DNA from: Zygnema cylindricum
Lineage: Eukaryota; Streptophyta; Zygnematophyceae; Zygnematales; Zygnemataceae
Direction: 5' to 3'
Length of the DNA: 64,000 bases
Assembly (NCBI GenBank): GCA_037447655.1
Contig: JBBHKE010000549.1
Coordinates: 195,010 to 259,009 of the forward strand
Both the position numbers and the translations under genes were made by a program. This document shows positions 35,862 to 46,975 of the stretch, one piece after another (position 1 is the stretch's first letter; the number at the start of each line of letters is the position of its first letter). The notes under the pieces were generated by a model. That model was not told the DNA's origin. It saw only the letters and a program-made list of their open reading frames with translations, and searched no databases.

Positions 35862-36840
35862 TGTTTCTCTACAACCACAGTTGCACGAGAAGAACCAGCA
35901 AGTAGTAGTAGATGTAGACATAAACTTCAGTTGAAGCGACCATAAATTTTAACAAACAACAAACTGTCATACAACATAGAAAGTAACCCAAGTGTCTAAA
36001 TAACACAAAAATCCACACTAATACAGTATCACAAATGTTATGTCTCCCAAAAATGCAGCCCAATTGACGAAGTAAACCATAAGATATAACACTTGGAAGT
36101 TTCCCCAAAATTGTCCATTGGAGAGTTAGATCTCAATACTGGATAATACCGATTTGTCTAAGTCCTAAACTGTATAATCACAGTGGGTATCTACTGGTCA
36201 CACTATTTGAGGTGATTGTACTACAGTACCGTACTATGCTACGAGAAGGAACAGGAATCGTACTTCATTGTACCATGAGTATTTCCAAAACCTAATTTGT
36301 AACTTCTCTAAAAACTGAATAATACGACACTATTTACTTATGGGCTAGACTACAAAATAATTTTCTTCAGATATATAGAGATAGAGAACGTACAAAAAAA
36401 TTTTCAGGTGTTTAGTTAGCAGTGGTCACTACTGTTCAGTTGAATGTAGTCGTGTAGTACGAAGCACGTGAGTCCGTACTAATGTGCTTTGTCACTTGTG
36501 GTCCCAAATAAATCCCGTCCGTCAATAAGATACCAATCAATGACAAATATAGTTTAGTGTACTGTTCATTCCCAGATATGTGGTTTGTACTCTGTCCGTC
36601 CGATTTTGTCAATCCGCCCGTCAAATGCATGACGCGTGTAAAAGGTCCTCGGCGCTATCCTAAAAACTTGCATAGTCATTCGTCTGCCGACGCGTGTCCC
36701 TGTAGACGTACAATACATTTACTTGCCCTTTGTCCCTATAACACTAATAGAGGTAAGTATTACAATATTACATTTCTTAAAATATTTTAAGTCCTTATTT
36801 CCACCTCACATCTACATCTACTAAAGATTTAATTTCAACA
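35862..36840 (-). repeat. 5' LTR of the subfamily D element
   Basis: 979 bp, from TGTTTCTCTACAACC next to the PBS to AATTTCAACA. On the minus strand it should hold the gag ATG near 35920, but that codon reads ATA, so the start is probably lost. It is followed by ATTAT and Sat2. Confidence 0.85.
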
Positions 36841-37265
36841 ATTATTATCACAAAAAAACAATAAAGAGAAATATAAACTATTTTTACAACACAAATTTGT
36901 CTTTGTGTTAAAAACAAAACTACTATGAACAAATTTTATTGTTAGCACGAAAGATAGTTAAATAAAATCCTAACGATGTTTTTATCACAAATTTGAGTTT
37001 GCACAAACAATGGTATTTGTAACTAATAACGTTAATGATCCGCGCTCACAAAATGAGGTAAAATGAACTTCGAACCATGTTTGTAACACAAAATTATATT
37101 TGTGCTAATAACAATATTCGCAGCAAGTACTATTTACTGTTAGCGCTCACAAAAATAGTTCAAATAAACTCTCAACCATGTTTTTAACTCAAATTTGTGT
37201 TTGCACTAACAATAAATTATTGTATCGATCAACGTTTAATACTACGCTAAAAAAACAATAAAAAA
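36841..37265. repeat. Sat2 satellite, block 1
   Basis: About four copies of a monomer of roughly 100 bp. The landmark AACCATGTTT occurs at 37073 and 37174 (101 bp apart). Typical segments are GTTAGCGCTCACAAA, AACCATGTTTGTAACACAAA and TTTGTGTTTGCACTAACAATA. The right boundary is set where an apparent LTR begins. Confidence 0.85.
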
Positions 37266-37712
37266 TGTATGTGGAGGCAGAGTACAATAGCTCCTATGGT
37301 TGTGAAATCAGAATAGCGCAGCAAAGCAACGTAGTATAACAACATAGGAGCGTAGTATAGCAACATCGCAGTGGAGCAGGATCAAGAGTGAACGGAATTG
37401 TTCAGGAACCTGGATGTGGTTGATTGAAATTGTCCACATGTACATAGTTGTTTAGTTGTAGTACTAGGATGACTAGCAGCTAGCTTGTTTAAATAGTTAA
37501 GAAGACTTAGTCAAAGGGAATCTTTTGCAAGTGGAATTCAAACAGCGAGCATTCAATCTTGTAATATCTTTCTTCCTAATTAAAAAACCTCAAGCTCTCC
37601 CTTGTGTACACCGTGTGACCATCTTGTTACTACAAGTGAATCTCTGGGAATATTCCGCTCTGCATTGTGGACTTGATGTTCGGAGTTACCCGTTTTACAT
37701 TGGTATCGGAGC
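37266..37712 (+). repeat. Probable 5' LTR and PBS of a plus-strand gypsy fragment
   Basis: TGGTATCGGAGC at 37701-37712 matches the 3' end of plant initiator tRNA-Met with one mismatch, so an LTR should end just before it at TTTTACA (37699). The left end is placed at TGTATGTGG, where Sat2 stops, giving about 434 bp; this end is a guess. Confidence 0.55.
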
Positions 37713-37748
37713 TCCCCCTTGTGACCCTATAGCATAGAAGGTCATGGC

Positions 37749-38054
37749 GTGTCCACGGCTGATATGTTAGAGCGAATACTTCGAAAATTAGAGAATGTCA
37801 GATTGCAAAATGCTCACCTGAGTGACTGCGTCGTAACCTTGGAATCTCGTCTTGGTGATTCGATACACAAAAGCATGGAGAGAGATTTGCGCAGACCAAA
37901 GTTACCACTTCCCGATGAGTTTGACCCTGCCAAGCATATGAATCTGGATGCGTGGTTGTTTTCGATAGCGAATTCTTTGAAGAACTTCCCTAGCCTATCT
38001 CATCTGTCAAGCGTGCCTGAGGAACATGAGAGAAGGGCCCACTGCCCAAAGTAG
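37749..38054 (+). pseudogene. Gypsy-type gag N-terminus, 3'-truncated
   Basis: A 101-codon open segment, 37 nt after the PBS. It contains a coiled-coil-like start (MLERILRKLENVRLQNAHLSD) and a PKLPLPDEFDPAKHMNLDAWLFSIANSL segment, which resembles the beginning of the capsid region in Ty3/gypsy Gag proteins. The frame ends at a junction with a minus-strand gypsy LTR. Assignment rests on position after a PBS and on general resemblance, not on a decisive motif. Confidence 0.55.
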
Positions 38055-38300
38055 TCGGCAACGGAGTCCTTCAAATAACCCCCAAAATGCGAATGTTTCC
38101 CATAAAAATGATTATGCTCACTGTTGCCCGCATCCCTCCCATAGACATGCATGCAAAATAGGGGGGACAATCGAACAGGTAATAGGAATGAGGGCATGGG
38201 AGGGCAAAAAGGATTCTCCACCCCCTTCCTTTCCCCACCTGATCGGGGAAAGGGATTGGGTTCTTGGTAATTGAGCCAGTGTCCCAATTTCCCCCCCTCT
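38055..38300 (-). repeat. Gypsy polypurine tract and truncated 3' LTR
   Basis: On the minus strand AGAGGGGGGGAAAT is followed by TGGGACACTGG, the LTR start at 38286. The LTR is cut at about 38055 by the plus-strand gag fragment. Confidence 0.7.
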
Positions 38301-38599
38301 AAGTCAATCGTGACTAAGACATAATGATAATTGCCCGCCCAATTCGACGTTCCCGCAGAACCAACTGCTGAAGGGTAAAGTGCGTGGTTCCCAGGAGGAG
38401 GGGAGACAGGCTGGATGCTAACACTGACCGTATTGATGGCACATCAAGACGTGGCCTCGCTGAGAAGACAGGCTGCATGCTGATGAATAGGAAGGAGGAT
38501 TGGCAAAGTAAGTTAAGTGAAAAGTGGGTTCGTCCTCCAATCCTCGAAGATGGCAAGGGGCCACATTGATTTGATCCCCTCCAGTGTAAGAACTCCGTT

Positions 38600-39560
38600 G
38601 TTTCAAACTTCTATCACTTTCAAAATCACCCGCCCTGCAAAAATATCAAGCGTGTCCTTCTTTTGTTGCATCCGATATACAAAGTCCCCCGGCATAAATC
38701 GTCTTTGCCGAGTCATATAATTCCCGCTCCGGCGCTGAGAATACCACAAGTGATCCTTGTGTTGAGCCGCCTGTAAATTCGCCATAGTGAGAGGCATCTC
38801 TTGGTGGAAGATCTTGGCCTTATCGGCGATCAGTTTTTCGACTGTTCCCTTGTCATCCATCACCGGGAGGACCACCGCTGGGGCTGAGGCAGTCTAGGGA
38901 GGATGAGATGCCGTTCGAATAAAATGAAGTAAGGGCTATAAGAGTGGAGAGAAGCTTGTCTGCTGAATTTGTATCCCATGGCGATCCAAGGCACCCTTCG
39001 GTCCCACTCTCCCAAATCTTCTTCCACTGCATATTAACGTAGTGACCATTTCACTGTCTGTACGCACCTTTCAGCCAAACCGTCGGCTTGAGGATGATCG
39101 CGGCTTGTCAGTCGATGATCAATGAGGCATTTCTCCAAAAGATTGGTAAATTCTCTAGCAAATTCGGATCCTTGGTCAGTTAGAACCTTTACTGGCGCCC
39201 CAAATTATGTCAACACCCTCTGCAAAAAGGCATCTGCAATTCACTTGGATTTCTTCCGAGGCAAAACCACAAACTCTATTCGTTTTGAAAAATGTTCAAT
39301 CATGACCAGCAAAAAACAAATCCCCCGTCTGCTAGTCGAAAGAGGTCCCTAAAGATCTAAAGACTATCGATAAAACATCCCCCGGATAGGAAGAGGATAA
39401 AGCTCAGTTCCGCTTTTTTTGTCAAAAGCTACCTTGACTCGATCGCATGGAAAGCAAGTCTACACAATGTGATTGACTTGGGCCCGCAATCCGTGCCACC
39501 AATAAGAGCATCTAACCAGGAAAGTGGTCCGCTTCTGCCCGAAGTGTCCACATTGCTGAT
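38600..39560 (-). pseudogene. Gypsy integrase
   Basis: The core domain is recognisable on the minus strand between about 39400 and 39060. It includes VLTDQGSEFAREF (second catalytic aspartate) and, later, SRDHPQADGLAER (catalytic glutamate). The C-terminal part at 38603-38875 (A-D-K-A-K...R-R-F-M-P-G-D-F-V-Y-R) matches the region before the GPY/F module. Remains of the N-terminal zinc-binding domain lie at about 39560-39430 (C-F-P-C). Stops occur in the core. The domain would insert cDNA into the genome; I see no chromodomain after it. Confidence 0.83.
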
Positions 39561-40019
39561 GGAGATGGGAAATCAAAGTTTTATGAGCTGAGAGGGGGGG
39601 AACCACTTTCCTTATACCGTTTGACCATTTCCGGAGGAGAATGCCTCGGTCCCAATCATCAACGTCATCCGGTTATGCACCCGAGATAATTGAACTGTAG
39701 CCAAGTGGGGAATAGGAGACCATTGCTGGATAGATTTGAGAGCACCGGGGTCGTTCCACATATCCTATCGTCCGGCTCCTATGGGCACATGCCCCTCCAC
39801 GTTCGCCGCGAAAGGTGATAGCTCCCCTCCAGATTGGGGAAGACAGATTAAGGCGAAAGACGCTCGAATGAGTCCCAAACTGATTTCCGGGTCCTCATCA
39901 TGCCGAGCCCCGGTATAATCCAAGGTAGAGGGATCGGGATTTTGGCTAAATCCGTCGGCATTCCCATGGATTTCCTTAGCCCTCTAAACAATACTGAAAT
40001 CATATTCCTGCAGGATAAG

Positions 40020-41252
40020 AACCCATCTAGCGAGTTTGCCGGTTAACTTACTATTTTCCATGATTCATTTCAAGGGTTGGTGGTAAGTAATCAGGGTGAA
40101 ATGGACCCCGTATAAATAAGGCCCGAAACGTTGGATTGCCCAAACAGCTGCGAGGAGCTCTCCGTGGTAACTACTATAATTTCCCTTTGCTAGGTTATTG
40201 CTCTTGCTGGCGTAAGCCACCACAAATTTAGCTCCGGCATCATCGACTTGAGCCAAAACCGCTCCCAATCCAAACTTGCTCCAATCAGTTTAAAGGAGGA
40301 AAGGCCTTTGGTGATCACGCATCGGAAGCACGGGGTGTTGTTTCAGAGCATCTTTCAAGAACTGGAAGGCGATCTGTTGCTCTTTGGCCCATTGCCATTA
40401 TTGGTCCTTCAGCAATAACTGATTGAGGGGCTGGGCGTGACTACTGAACTCGGGGATAAACATCCGATAGTAGTTGGCCAAGCCTAGAAAGGTGCTAAGG
40501 GCCGAGATGTCCTGCGGTGGGGGAAAAGCGTCAAGGGATGCCACCTTGACCATGTGGGGACCCACAGTCTCGGGAGTCACCTCATGTTCGAGTTAAATGA
40601 TTTTCTGTACCCCAAAAATGCCTTTGCCCGGGTGACATTTCAAGCCCGCGGCTTGGAGTGCCCGAAGAACAATCTGGATATGCTGCAAGTATTCCTCAAA
40701 AGTCTTTAAGAATATGATCACATCATCAATATAGCACCGAGCATAATCAATTCCTCGAAGCGCTTCGTCCATTACCCGTTCGAATTTGGCCGGTGCATTC
40801 TTCAGCCCGAAGGGCATGTAAATCTATTCATACAACCGCGAACATGCCCAAAATGTCGTTCGCTCCCGCTGCTTCGGTTTCATGACGATTTGGTGGAAAC
40901 CGTTCTTCATGTCCAGAGTAGCAAAAAAGTCGAATATCTCTTTTGGAGTTTGCATTGGATACCGGTCAGAGATGAGCATGCGATAATCTCCACACATTCG
41001 GAAATCTACAATTTTTCCAGACGAGTCTTTCTTGGGAGGGAAAATTGTCAGGGAAGCAAACCCATGGAGTCCTGTACTTTCTTGAACCAATCCGGCTTCC
41101 ACCAAAATCTGGACTTTAGCCGTGATGAATTCCCTTTCCTTAAAACTGAGAGGATACTGCTTCTGCCAAACAGTAGTCGTCTCGTCGATTAAATCGATTC
41201 GAAAAGGGGTTCTTTTGTAGATGCCGACATCGGTTTCTGACCATGAGAACAC
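40020..41252 (-). pseudogene. Gypsy reverse transcriptase-RNase H
   Basis: RT is read in two open segments. 41252-40824 holds the fingers and palm start, with the DMKNGFHQI motif containing the first catalytic aspartate. 40817-40593 holds MPFGLKNAPAKFERVMDEAL and YIDDVIIF, the Y-x-D-D box. Connection and RNase H sequence follow, with FLGLANYYRMFIPEFS near 40500 and LGAVLAQVDDAGAKFVVAYASK...YSSYHGELLAAVWAIQRF at 40268-40065. The Y-E-x-E box of typical gypsy RNase H is represented by Y-H-G-E. Frame changes separate the pieces, so no functional enzyme is made here. Confidence 0.92.
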
Positions 41253-41629
41253 CTACTTGTTTGTGGCCAATATTTCGGAGAGCCGCGCCTTCTGCTGAGG
41301 GTCCAACCGCTCCCCCAAGGTCCATTCGATTTTCCCTGGCTCAACAACAGCCCGAGCTTCAAGCGGTCTACCCCAAAGGTTAATGGCGAACTCCAACCCT
41401 ACCGGTGGATCTACCTCTACCCCTCCGGCTAGGACACTACTGCTGACAACTTCCGCTAAGCTGTCGCCATCTGAGCCGCCGCCCCCCCCCCACTGGAAAA
41501 ACTTGCGTTGGTGAAATGTGAATTTTTCTCCTCTCTCTCCCACGCTCAAGCTGCAAAGTTGTTTGTATTGCCAACAATTGAGGAGCTTGAAGGTAAAAAG
41601 CCCAAGACTTTGGAGATTAAAGACCTGAA

Positions 41630-42590
41630 AAGGCGAGAGCATGTTTGATTACCCATGTTATTGCATTGAGATCCATACTTTGCCCGATTAAGCTGCACCT
41701 CTGGAGGTCTGAAATACCTGATGCGGCCGTTGTGTCCGGAAGGAATCCCATTGCATGTTCTCTTTTGGTGACTGTCCGTGTCGTCCTGAGACCTGTCTTA
41801 CTATCAAAGATCATTCCGCTGCTCTTTTTCGATATGCGTGGCTGGATAGAAAGGAGATCAAGGTGGGGAGTGCTATGCGTGGAAATATTAGCTTGTTGCA
41901 CCTGAAAAACAGAGAGCGGTCTATTTTTGTTCAGGTGTTGCCGTCCTTCACTTCCCTAAGATCTGTTCCACAAAGTTTCAGGAGTCTGGGATCTGCTGTT
42001 TTAAGAATTTCTGAAGGACGAGGAGCAGAATCAAATTGGTCTAATAAGCCCTTACTCTGTGTGCCCTACATCCCATTTGCGCCGCGTCAAAAACTATAAG
42101 ACTTCCTAAAATCAGGGTCACCTTATTCCAGTTGTTGACAACCTGTTTCTGTTGGTCGTTCCCCCGGGTGGACATTCTCCAAAACGTACCCCACTGGTGT
42201 ATCGTGAAGCTGTTGTATCCTTGAGATGACTTGAATCATCTGAAAAATGTTCTACTCTTGCTGTCCCTATGCCCCCTCCCTTGTCCTTCTAGGGAGTATC
42301 CCTGACAAGGTCATCCAGCCACTACCAGATCCACCCTTCCAAGACTGGCTATATGAGGTGTCATTATATTTTCCACATTCAGGGGAAGATTGCGGTGGGC
42401 TTTGGAAAAGGCGTGCACATGATGCTGTTGAGGGTATAGGTGGTGGAGCTGTTGCAAGCGATGCTCGCTGACCGCTTCTGCTTTACGCGATATTTCCACG
42501 GTTGTATAGGATTCTACCTGATATCGTGCTTTCAAAATGGTTTCCAGATCTATACTGATTCCAGAAAATAGAGATAAAATTCGGAGGCCT
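41630..42590 (-). pseudogene. Cytosine-5 DNA methyltransferase domain in the gypsy pol
   Basis: A compact C5-methyltransferase domain of about 320 codons, broken by stops and frameshifts. Motifs in order on the minus strand: motif I LRILSLFSG (42560-42586, SAM-binding F-S-G); motif II with E in YTTVEIS; motif IV DLVVAG, a TGA codon, then PCQG in the same frame (catalytic Cys codon at 42305-42307); LEGQGRG...SRTFF; after a frameshift, motif VI YVLENV (42168-42185); motif VIII-like FDAAQMGCRAHRVRAY, stop, TNL (about 42050-42105); and motif IX-X REHAMGF...IGQSMDLNAITWV (41650-41760). The AHRxRxY-TNL and FSGI features resemble the DNMT3 type more than CMT or MET1. It lies between protease and RT in the element's reading direction, so it belongs to the retrotransposon rather than to a host gene. 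Confidence 0.85.
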
Positions 42591-42720
42591 GAATTAGGAA
42601 CCTTCAACGACACCACTTGTCGGTTGAATTTTTTTTGTTCGGATATGGTCCCTGAAACATCAAACTGAAGGTTTGGAACTGTTTCCTTTAGTAATAAAGC
42701 TGAGAATGTCTGTTCCACTT

Positions 42721-43040
42721 TACACTAGAGTTTGGCCACCTGTAATAATCTTTCATTGTATTCCTCTTCCCACCTCTTGGAAATAAGGAAAATTGCTAGA
42801 TTTCCTCAGCTATATCTTTTGAGCTGGCAAAAATTTCCGCCGGAGAGGATGTAGCATACACCAGGTAGCAGCTAGACACCGAGACATTAGTCTTCCCCCG
42901 GTTCCATAAGTCGAAAGAAACCACCACTTTGGTTTCTTTCAGATTTATGGGGTCCCGAACGGTAGATTGTTCTTTCCACACGCTTAACCCCATATTCATC
43001 CGTGGTTGGGGAGCGCTCCGGTGTCGACCACAACGTCCTA
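42721..43040 (-). pseudogene. Gypsy aspartic protease region
   Basis: The minus strand encodes V-V-V-D-T-G-A at about 43014-43034, the active-site signature of a retropepsin. The open segment 42999-42796 follows after a frame change (VWKEQ...KVVVSFDLWNRGKTNVSVSSCYLVYATSS). It would process the polyprotein. The link to the downstream methyltransferase is through about 70 further codons with a frame change near 42720. Confidence 0.7.
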
Positions 43041-43199
43041 ATATCCTCCGTACCCGTTGAGTTTGAAATTTCTTGTTCGGTTTAGTATAAGAGCCACTGA
43101 TAAGGCTTTGTAGACCCTATCCACCATAGGGTTTTTCGGATTGGTAGACAAAAAAAACGGCTATTGGCGGAGTTGCTTTGTCGACTCTCTCTTTCCCAA

Positions 43200-46100
43200 A
43201 ATGTATTTATTCTCCCAATGCCTGAATGAGGATTTCTTCGGGCAAATTGTGGGAGGTTGCCAGAGTTTTGACGTGGGTTAGGGCGTAGGGCATGAGGTGT
43301 CGGACTAGCATGACGGGCGGCTTAGAGGAAGGAAGTTTAGCTTTTGGTGAAGATGTTGAGAAATGTGGTTCCTGCTGATCTTGCTCCTTTCCTTCCTTTT
43401 CGTCACTCTCGGAGCTGGTATCTAGTGTTGGTGGAGTATGGGGAGTGTCATCGTCCGGGCGTTCTGCCATGTACCTCTCAAACCAATCTTTATTGCTTTG
43501 TTTTTCTCTTTCCAGTGACTCCTTTTCTAGCTGTTGTTTCTCGCTCTTGTAGTTTTTGAAACCGAAGGCAGTTTAGGTTTGGTAGGAAAAAATGGCGGAT
43601 GAGTGTGTTTGATTCTAACGCCGATGTCGTTGTTGAGGATCACCGCCCGGGGAGTGAATGACAAAGGCCCGGTAGCCTTCCGGTTGTGGACTTTCTGACC
43701 CATTCGCTGTTTGTCTTTTCTTTGCTCCAAGGTAGAATGGCGGAGTTGTCGCCGGTTATCTGCCACCCCAACATTCAAAGCTCCGGACAGAAATGTTCGT
43801 GCATGGTGGACATTTGGAGGTTCCAAATCCCAACCCATTAAGTCATTATCGTTTTTACCCGCTATGTCTTGAAGTTCTAGCTCCGCAAGCTTTTGTAAAA
43901 AATCGTGTTTTTCTTTCTGGAGTCTTTGTGCTGCAGTGAGAGGAGCAGCCCGAGAGGGAGATCGCAAGCGGAGGGCAGCCAATTCTGCTGCCATTTTAGC
44001 CAATGGCTGACTCTCCTGCTGGGTGATTCTTTCCAGTGTTAGCTTTTGCGGAATAACTGGTGCTCGTTCCGATTCCTCTGGTGTAGGCGGGACTCAAAGG
44101 CCCCAAGGATAGAGGAGTTGGAGTGGAAGAGGAGTTACAGCGATTTCACCTTATCCAGTGAACAGGGCAAAATGCATCATCTCTTTAGGGAATCCATTTT
44201 TACAAAAACACTGTTCCTCTTGATGCCTCATAAAGCCACAGGCTACACATTAAGATCCTTCGGTGGTGTATTTTCCCCTCAACTCGTTAGACACCCGAGC
44301 ATCATCAAATTTAAGAAGCTTAATTTGCCTCAGCTGTGATTGAGACATTTTTGTTGTTTCGGACTGAAAAGTTGGTCAATACGTTTCCTTGTTCACTGGG
44401 GATTTCCCCCCCCCTCCCACTTTATTTTTGTTCCAATTGCTTTTGAGTCCGCTCAGCACGTTCTTTCTCCCATTCTTTTTGTTTGATTGCGAGCTCAGGT
44501 TTGAGTTTCTTGGGGCAACCTTTCCACCTATGTCTAGTTTGGTGGGAATTCATGCAATTAAACAAAATCATCCTATCATCAGCCCTTTTGGCTGGTTTTG
44601 ATCCGTTATCAGCCTCCTGTTTGCCTTTAATCTTCCGCAAAGCTTGAAGTTCCTCTTGTTCCTGATTGCTTAAAGAGGTTTCTCCGGCATATCCGTCAAA
44701 ATTTGCTCTAGCATTGCCGGTGACAGCCTTTTCCCGAGCCTCGCTATGGACGAAGTGGTCGTACAGTTTCATAGCTACCAAAGAGATTTCCTTAGCCGAG
44801 GGATTAATTTATTCGATTGCTTGCCCTGCAATCCAATTATCTATAGCTGTTTGCCGAGTAGGTCGAAACAAATTTCGGACAGCTATAAAATATTTGGTTG
44901 TCATTGCTGGAAGGTCAATAGTTGACAGTTTTGTCTTCTGGCAGAGGCGTGAGAGCCTATTAAAAAGGGTTTGCAGTGTCTCATTATTCAAGCATCGAAA
45001 TTCTATGAACTCCTTGATGGCAGACTGGTTTCTCTCTGTGTATAGAAGCCTCCATATGTTCAAAAGAGAAGTGCAAGGGTTGGGATCTGCGACCATTCGA
45101 GTTGCAACCCGCGCGGCTTGAGTAGCTTGCAGCTGGTTGACATAGGCTATGCCTGCAGCTTCATATCATCTGTAAAATTTGTTATTGCAGGTGTTGCCGC
45201 CGCTGCAGCCAAGTTAACTTCTGCTTGTAAAACTGCTGCATCAAGAGGAGGGTCCGAAATCTTGATGCTAGGAGCCATCAAGAGTAGTTGTCGCTCCTTG
45301 TAATCCGCCAAAGCACCTTGTGAAAGATAGTTTTACCATCATTGGGAAAAGAGTGGTCTCGAATTCATCAGGAATGGCCCCGCCCCTATATTTATTGATT
45401 TCAGACTGGGTGAAAGATTTCCACAGCAATTCAAAATCAGAGAAAGTGATCCCCGAGCTATCTCTCGTAAAGATCCTTATGTCCCGCATTTCTTTTTCCT
45501 CCTCAGCAAGGTTGGTGAACTGTGGAGAGGCTGGTCTGGTGGGGCTCACAAATTGAGCCGGTGAAATTGCTACGGGATTTGCCCCTTTTATAACCGAACC
45601 TCTTTCTACTCCGGGTGTAACAGGTGGGATCCCCCCCGCACTGAGGTTGGTCTTGCTTTCAAAAGAGGTGTGGACTTTCTAGCTCCTATATATTTGGGAG
45701 AGTATTGTTCCTCCCTTACAACTGTCTCCACCTATGGGATGTGGAGACAAGGTCTCTTCAAGGCTTTTGTGGAATGGACGGTGGCGGAGACGGAGACAGA
45801 GACTGCTAGGGCCTTGTATGAAAAGGAGTATGTCTCCTGGTTTGCCTCCTAGATGTCTTAGGAGGTGGATTTCTTGAGCTGGAAGAGGAAGAACGTTTGT
45901 GAGGAGGTGAGTAGGCGGGTACGTCGTGTTTGTAGGGTAAAATAAGCGGGTCCGGTGACCCACGAACTGCTAGAGCAGGAGAAAGGGATGGCGAAGAAGA
46001 GGAGGCGTGAGGTGGTGATGGTGGAGGAGTGGACACTCCGAAGAAAATGTGTTGTCTCCGGTGGGGTTGTTGTTGCACCACGGCCACCACAGTAGAAGAT

Positions 46101-46260
46101 CTCGCCACTGAGACCAAGGTAGGATGCTTAGTGGTAGCGGCTGCAAAGTTACCCGATAGATCTGTACCCAACCCCTCTCCGTTATGCCCTATTGTTTCCT
46201 CCCCTTCCTGCTCAAGAGGAGATTCTGGTCTAGGTCCCGGTGAAGTCATGGGAGCTTGCG
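43200..46260 (-). pseudogene. Gypsy gag
   Basis: Starts at 46249 (MTSPGPRPESPLEQEGEETIG) with a long Pro/Ser/Arg-rich N-terminal region to about 45806. Capsid-like sequence at 45549-45268 and 45096-44809 (L-F-N-R-L-S-R-L-C-Q-K-T-K-L...Y-F-I-A-V-R-N-L-F) resembles the retrotransposon gag domain. A decayed zinc knuckle (FNCMNSHQTRHRWKGCPKK, first Cys replaced) lies at about 44580-44520, followed by a charged helix. A further 900 bp (44003-43207) encode low-complexity acidic and basic segments that lead into protease. Several frame changes; not functional. Confidence 0.75.
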
Positions 46261-46283
46261 TCCCAATAAGAGTTGCCTGACCT

Positions 46284-46780
46284 TGAGGTTGCCCTCAAGC
46301 AGAGGGACCTATCCTATGACGATGAGCATATGCGAAGCCGCCGTTCCACCACCAGATTTATTTTGAAGATTGGAAGTGGAACATGCTGTTGGAGCAGCAA
46401 AATTCATAAGGTAATAGCTCAGTCTATAATGGAGGCTGATTATATGGCAGCAAGCTTAGTTGTCAAGGAGTTATTGTGGGTAAAGTCTCTCCTTCAAGAA
46501 CTTCATTTTATGTAATCTAAACCTCAAATAGTGTGGTGTGATAACCAAGCAGCTATTGCGATTTCATCTAACCGAGTCATCACTTCAAAAGCAAGCACAT
46601 TGATATCAAGTTGCATTTTGTGAGAAAGATAGTGATGAACAAAAATTTGAAACTCAGTTATTTGCCGGATGAGATGATGGTAGCCGATATGATGACTAAG
46701 GCTTTACCAGCACCTAAATTGAAGTTTTGCAGAGAGGAATGTGGACTTAGTGGCTAAGAGAGTCTAAAGGTTTAGCGGAG
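46284..46780 (+). pseudogene. RNase H fragment of a plus-strand family 1 copy
   Basis: Begins abruptly inside RNase H (MRSRRSTTRFILKIGSGTCCWSS, AQSIMEADYMAAS, VWCDNQAAIAISSN) and runs to the pol stop and a polypurine tract (GTCTAAAGGTTTAGCGGAG). A stop at 46513 and a one-base deletion near 46571 disrupt it. It is joined head-to-head to the gypsy gag. The 3' LTR follows. Confidence 0.85.
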
Positions 46781-46975
46781 TGTCGTTTTTGAAACCTTTA
46801 GTCCTCTTTATATCTCGTGTGTGAGAAAGAGGTTTCGGATGTTCATTTTTGTGTGCAAGCTGATTTGTTGTGGAAAGGTTTTTGGTGTTGTATGTAAGAT
46901 CGAAGGGAGTACACGGGTTGAGTACACTTCAGGCACATGTGTCGGTCCGTGGTGAAGTTAAGATTGTGTGTTCCG
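46781..46975 (+). repeat. 3' LTR (subfamily E), left part
   Basis: Starts TGTCGTTTTTGAAACC after the polypurine tract and is interrupted at 46975 by the complete family 2 element. Its last five bases, TTCCG, are the target duplication. It resumes at 53410. Confidence 0.82.

Larger units (their letters stand above)
38055..46283 (-). mobile_element. Ty3/gypsy retrotransposon carrying a DNA methyltransferase domain (decayed)
   Basis: Minus-strand order: gag (about 46249-43200), protease (about 43030-42790), cytosine-5 methyltransferase (about 42590-41640), RT (41250-40590), RNase H (about 40330-40020), integrase (about 39560-38600), polypurine tract (38287-38300) and part of the 3' LTR (38055-38286). 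The order RT-RNase H-integrase marks it as gypsy. The 5' LTR is missing: the gag N-terminus abuts a plus-strand copia fragment at about 46283. Numerous stops and frameshifts show it is old. Its base composition (more GC) differs from the surrounding copia elements and satellites. Confidence 0.9.

Noticed and set aside
38314-38569. Small overlapping ORFs near the gypsy 3' end
   Set aside because: They overlap each other on both strands, contain no motif, and lie between the polypurine tract and the integrase C-terminus.
42311-42718. Host DNA methyltransferase gene
   Set aside because: It is collinear and in the same strand as gypsy gag, protease, RT and integrase, with no introns or boundaries of its own, and it is disrupted like the rest of the element.
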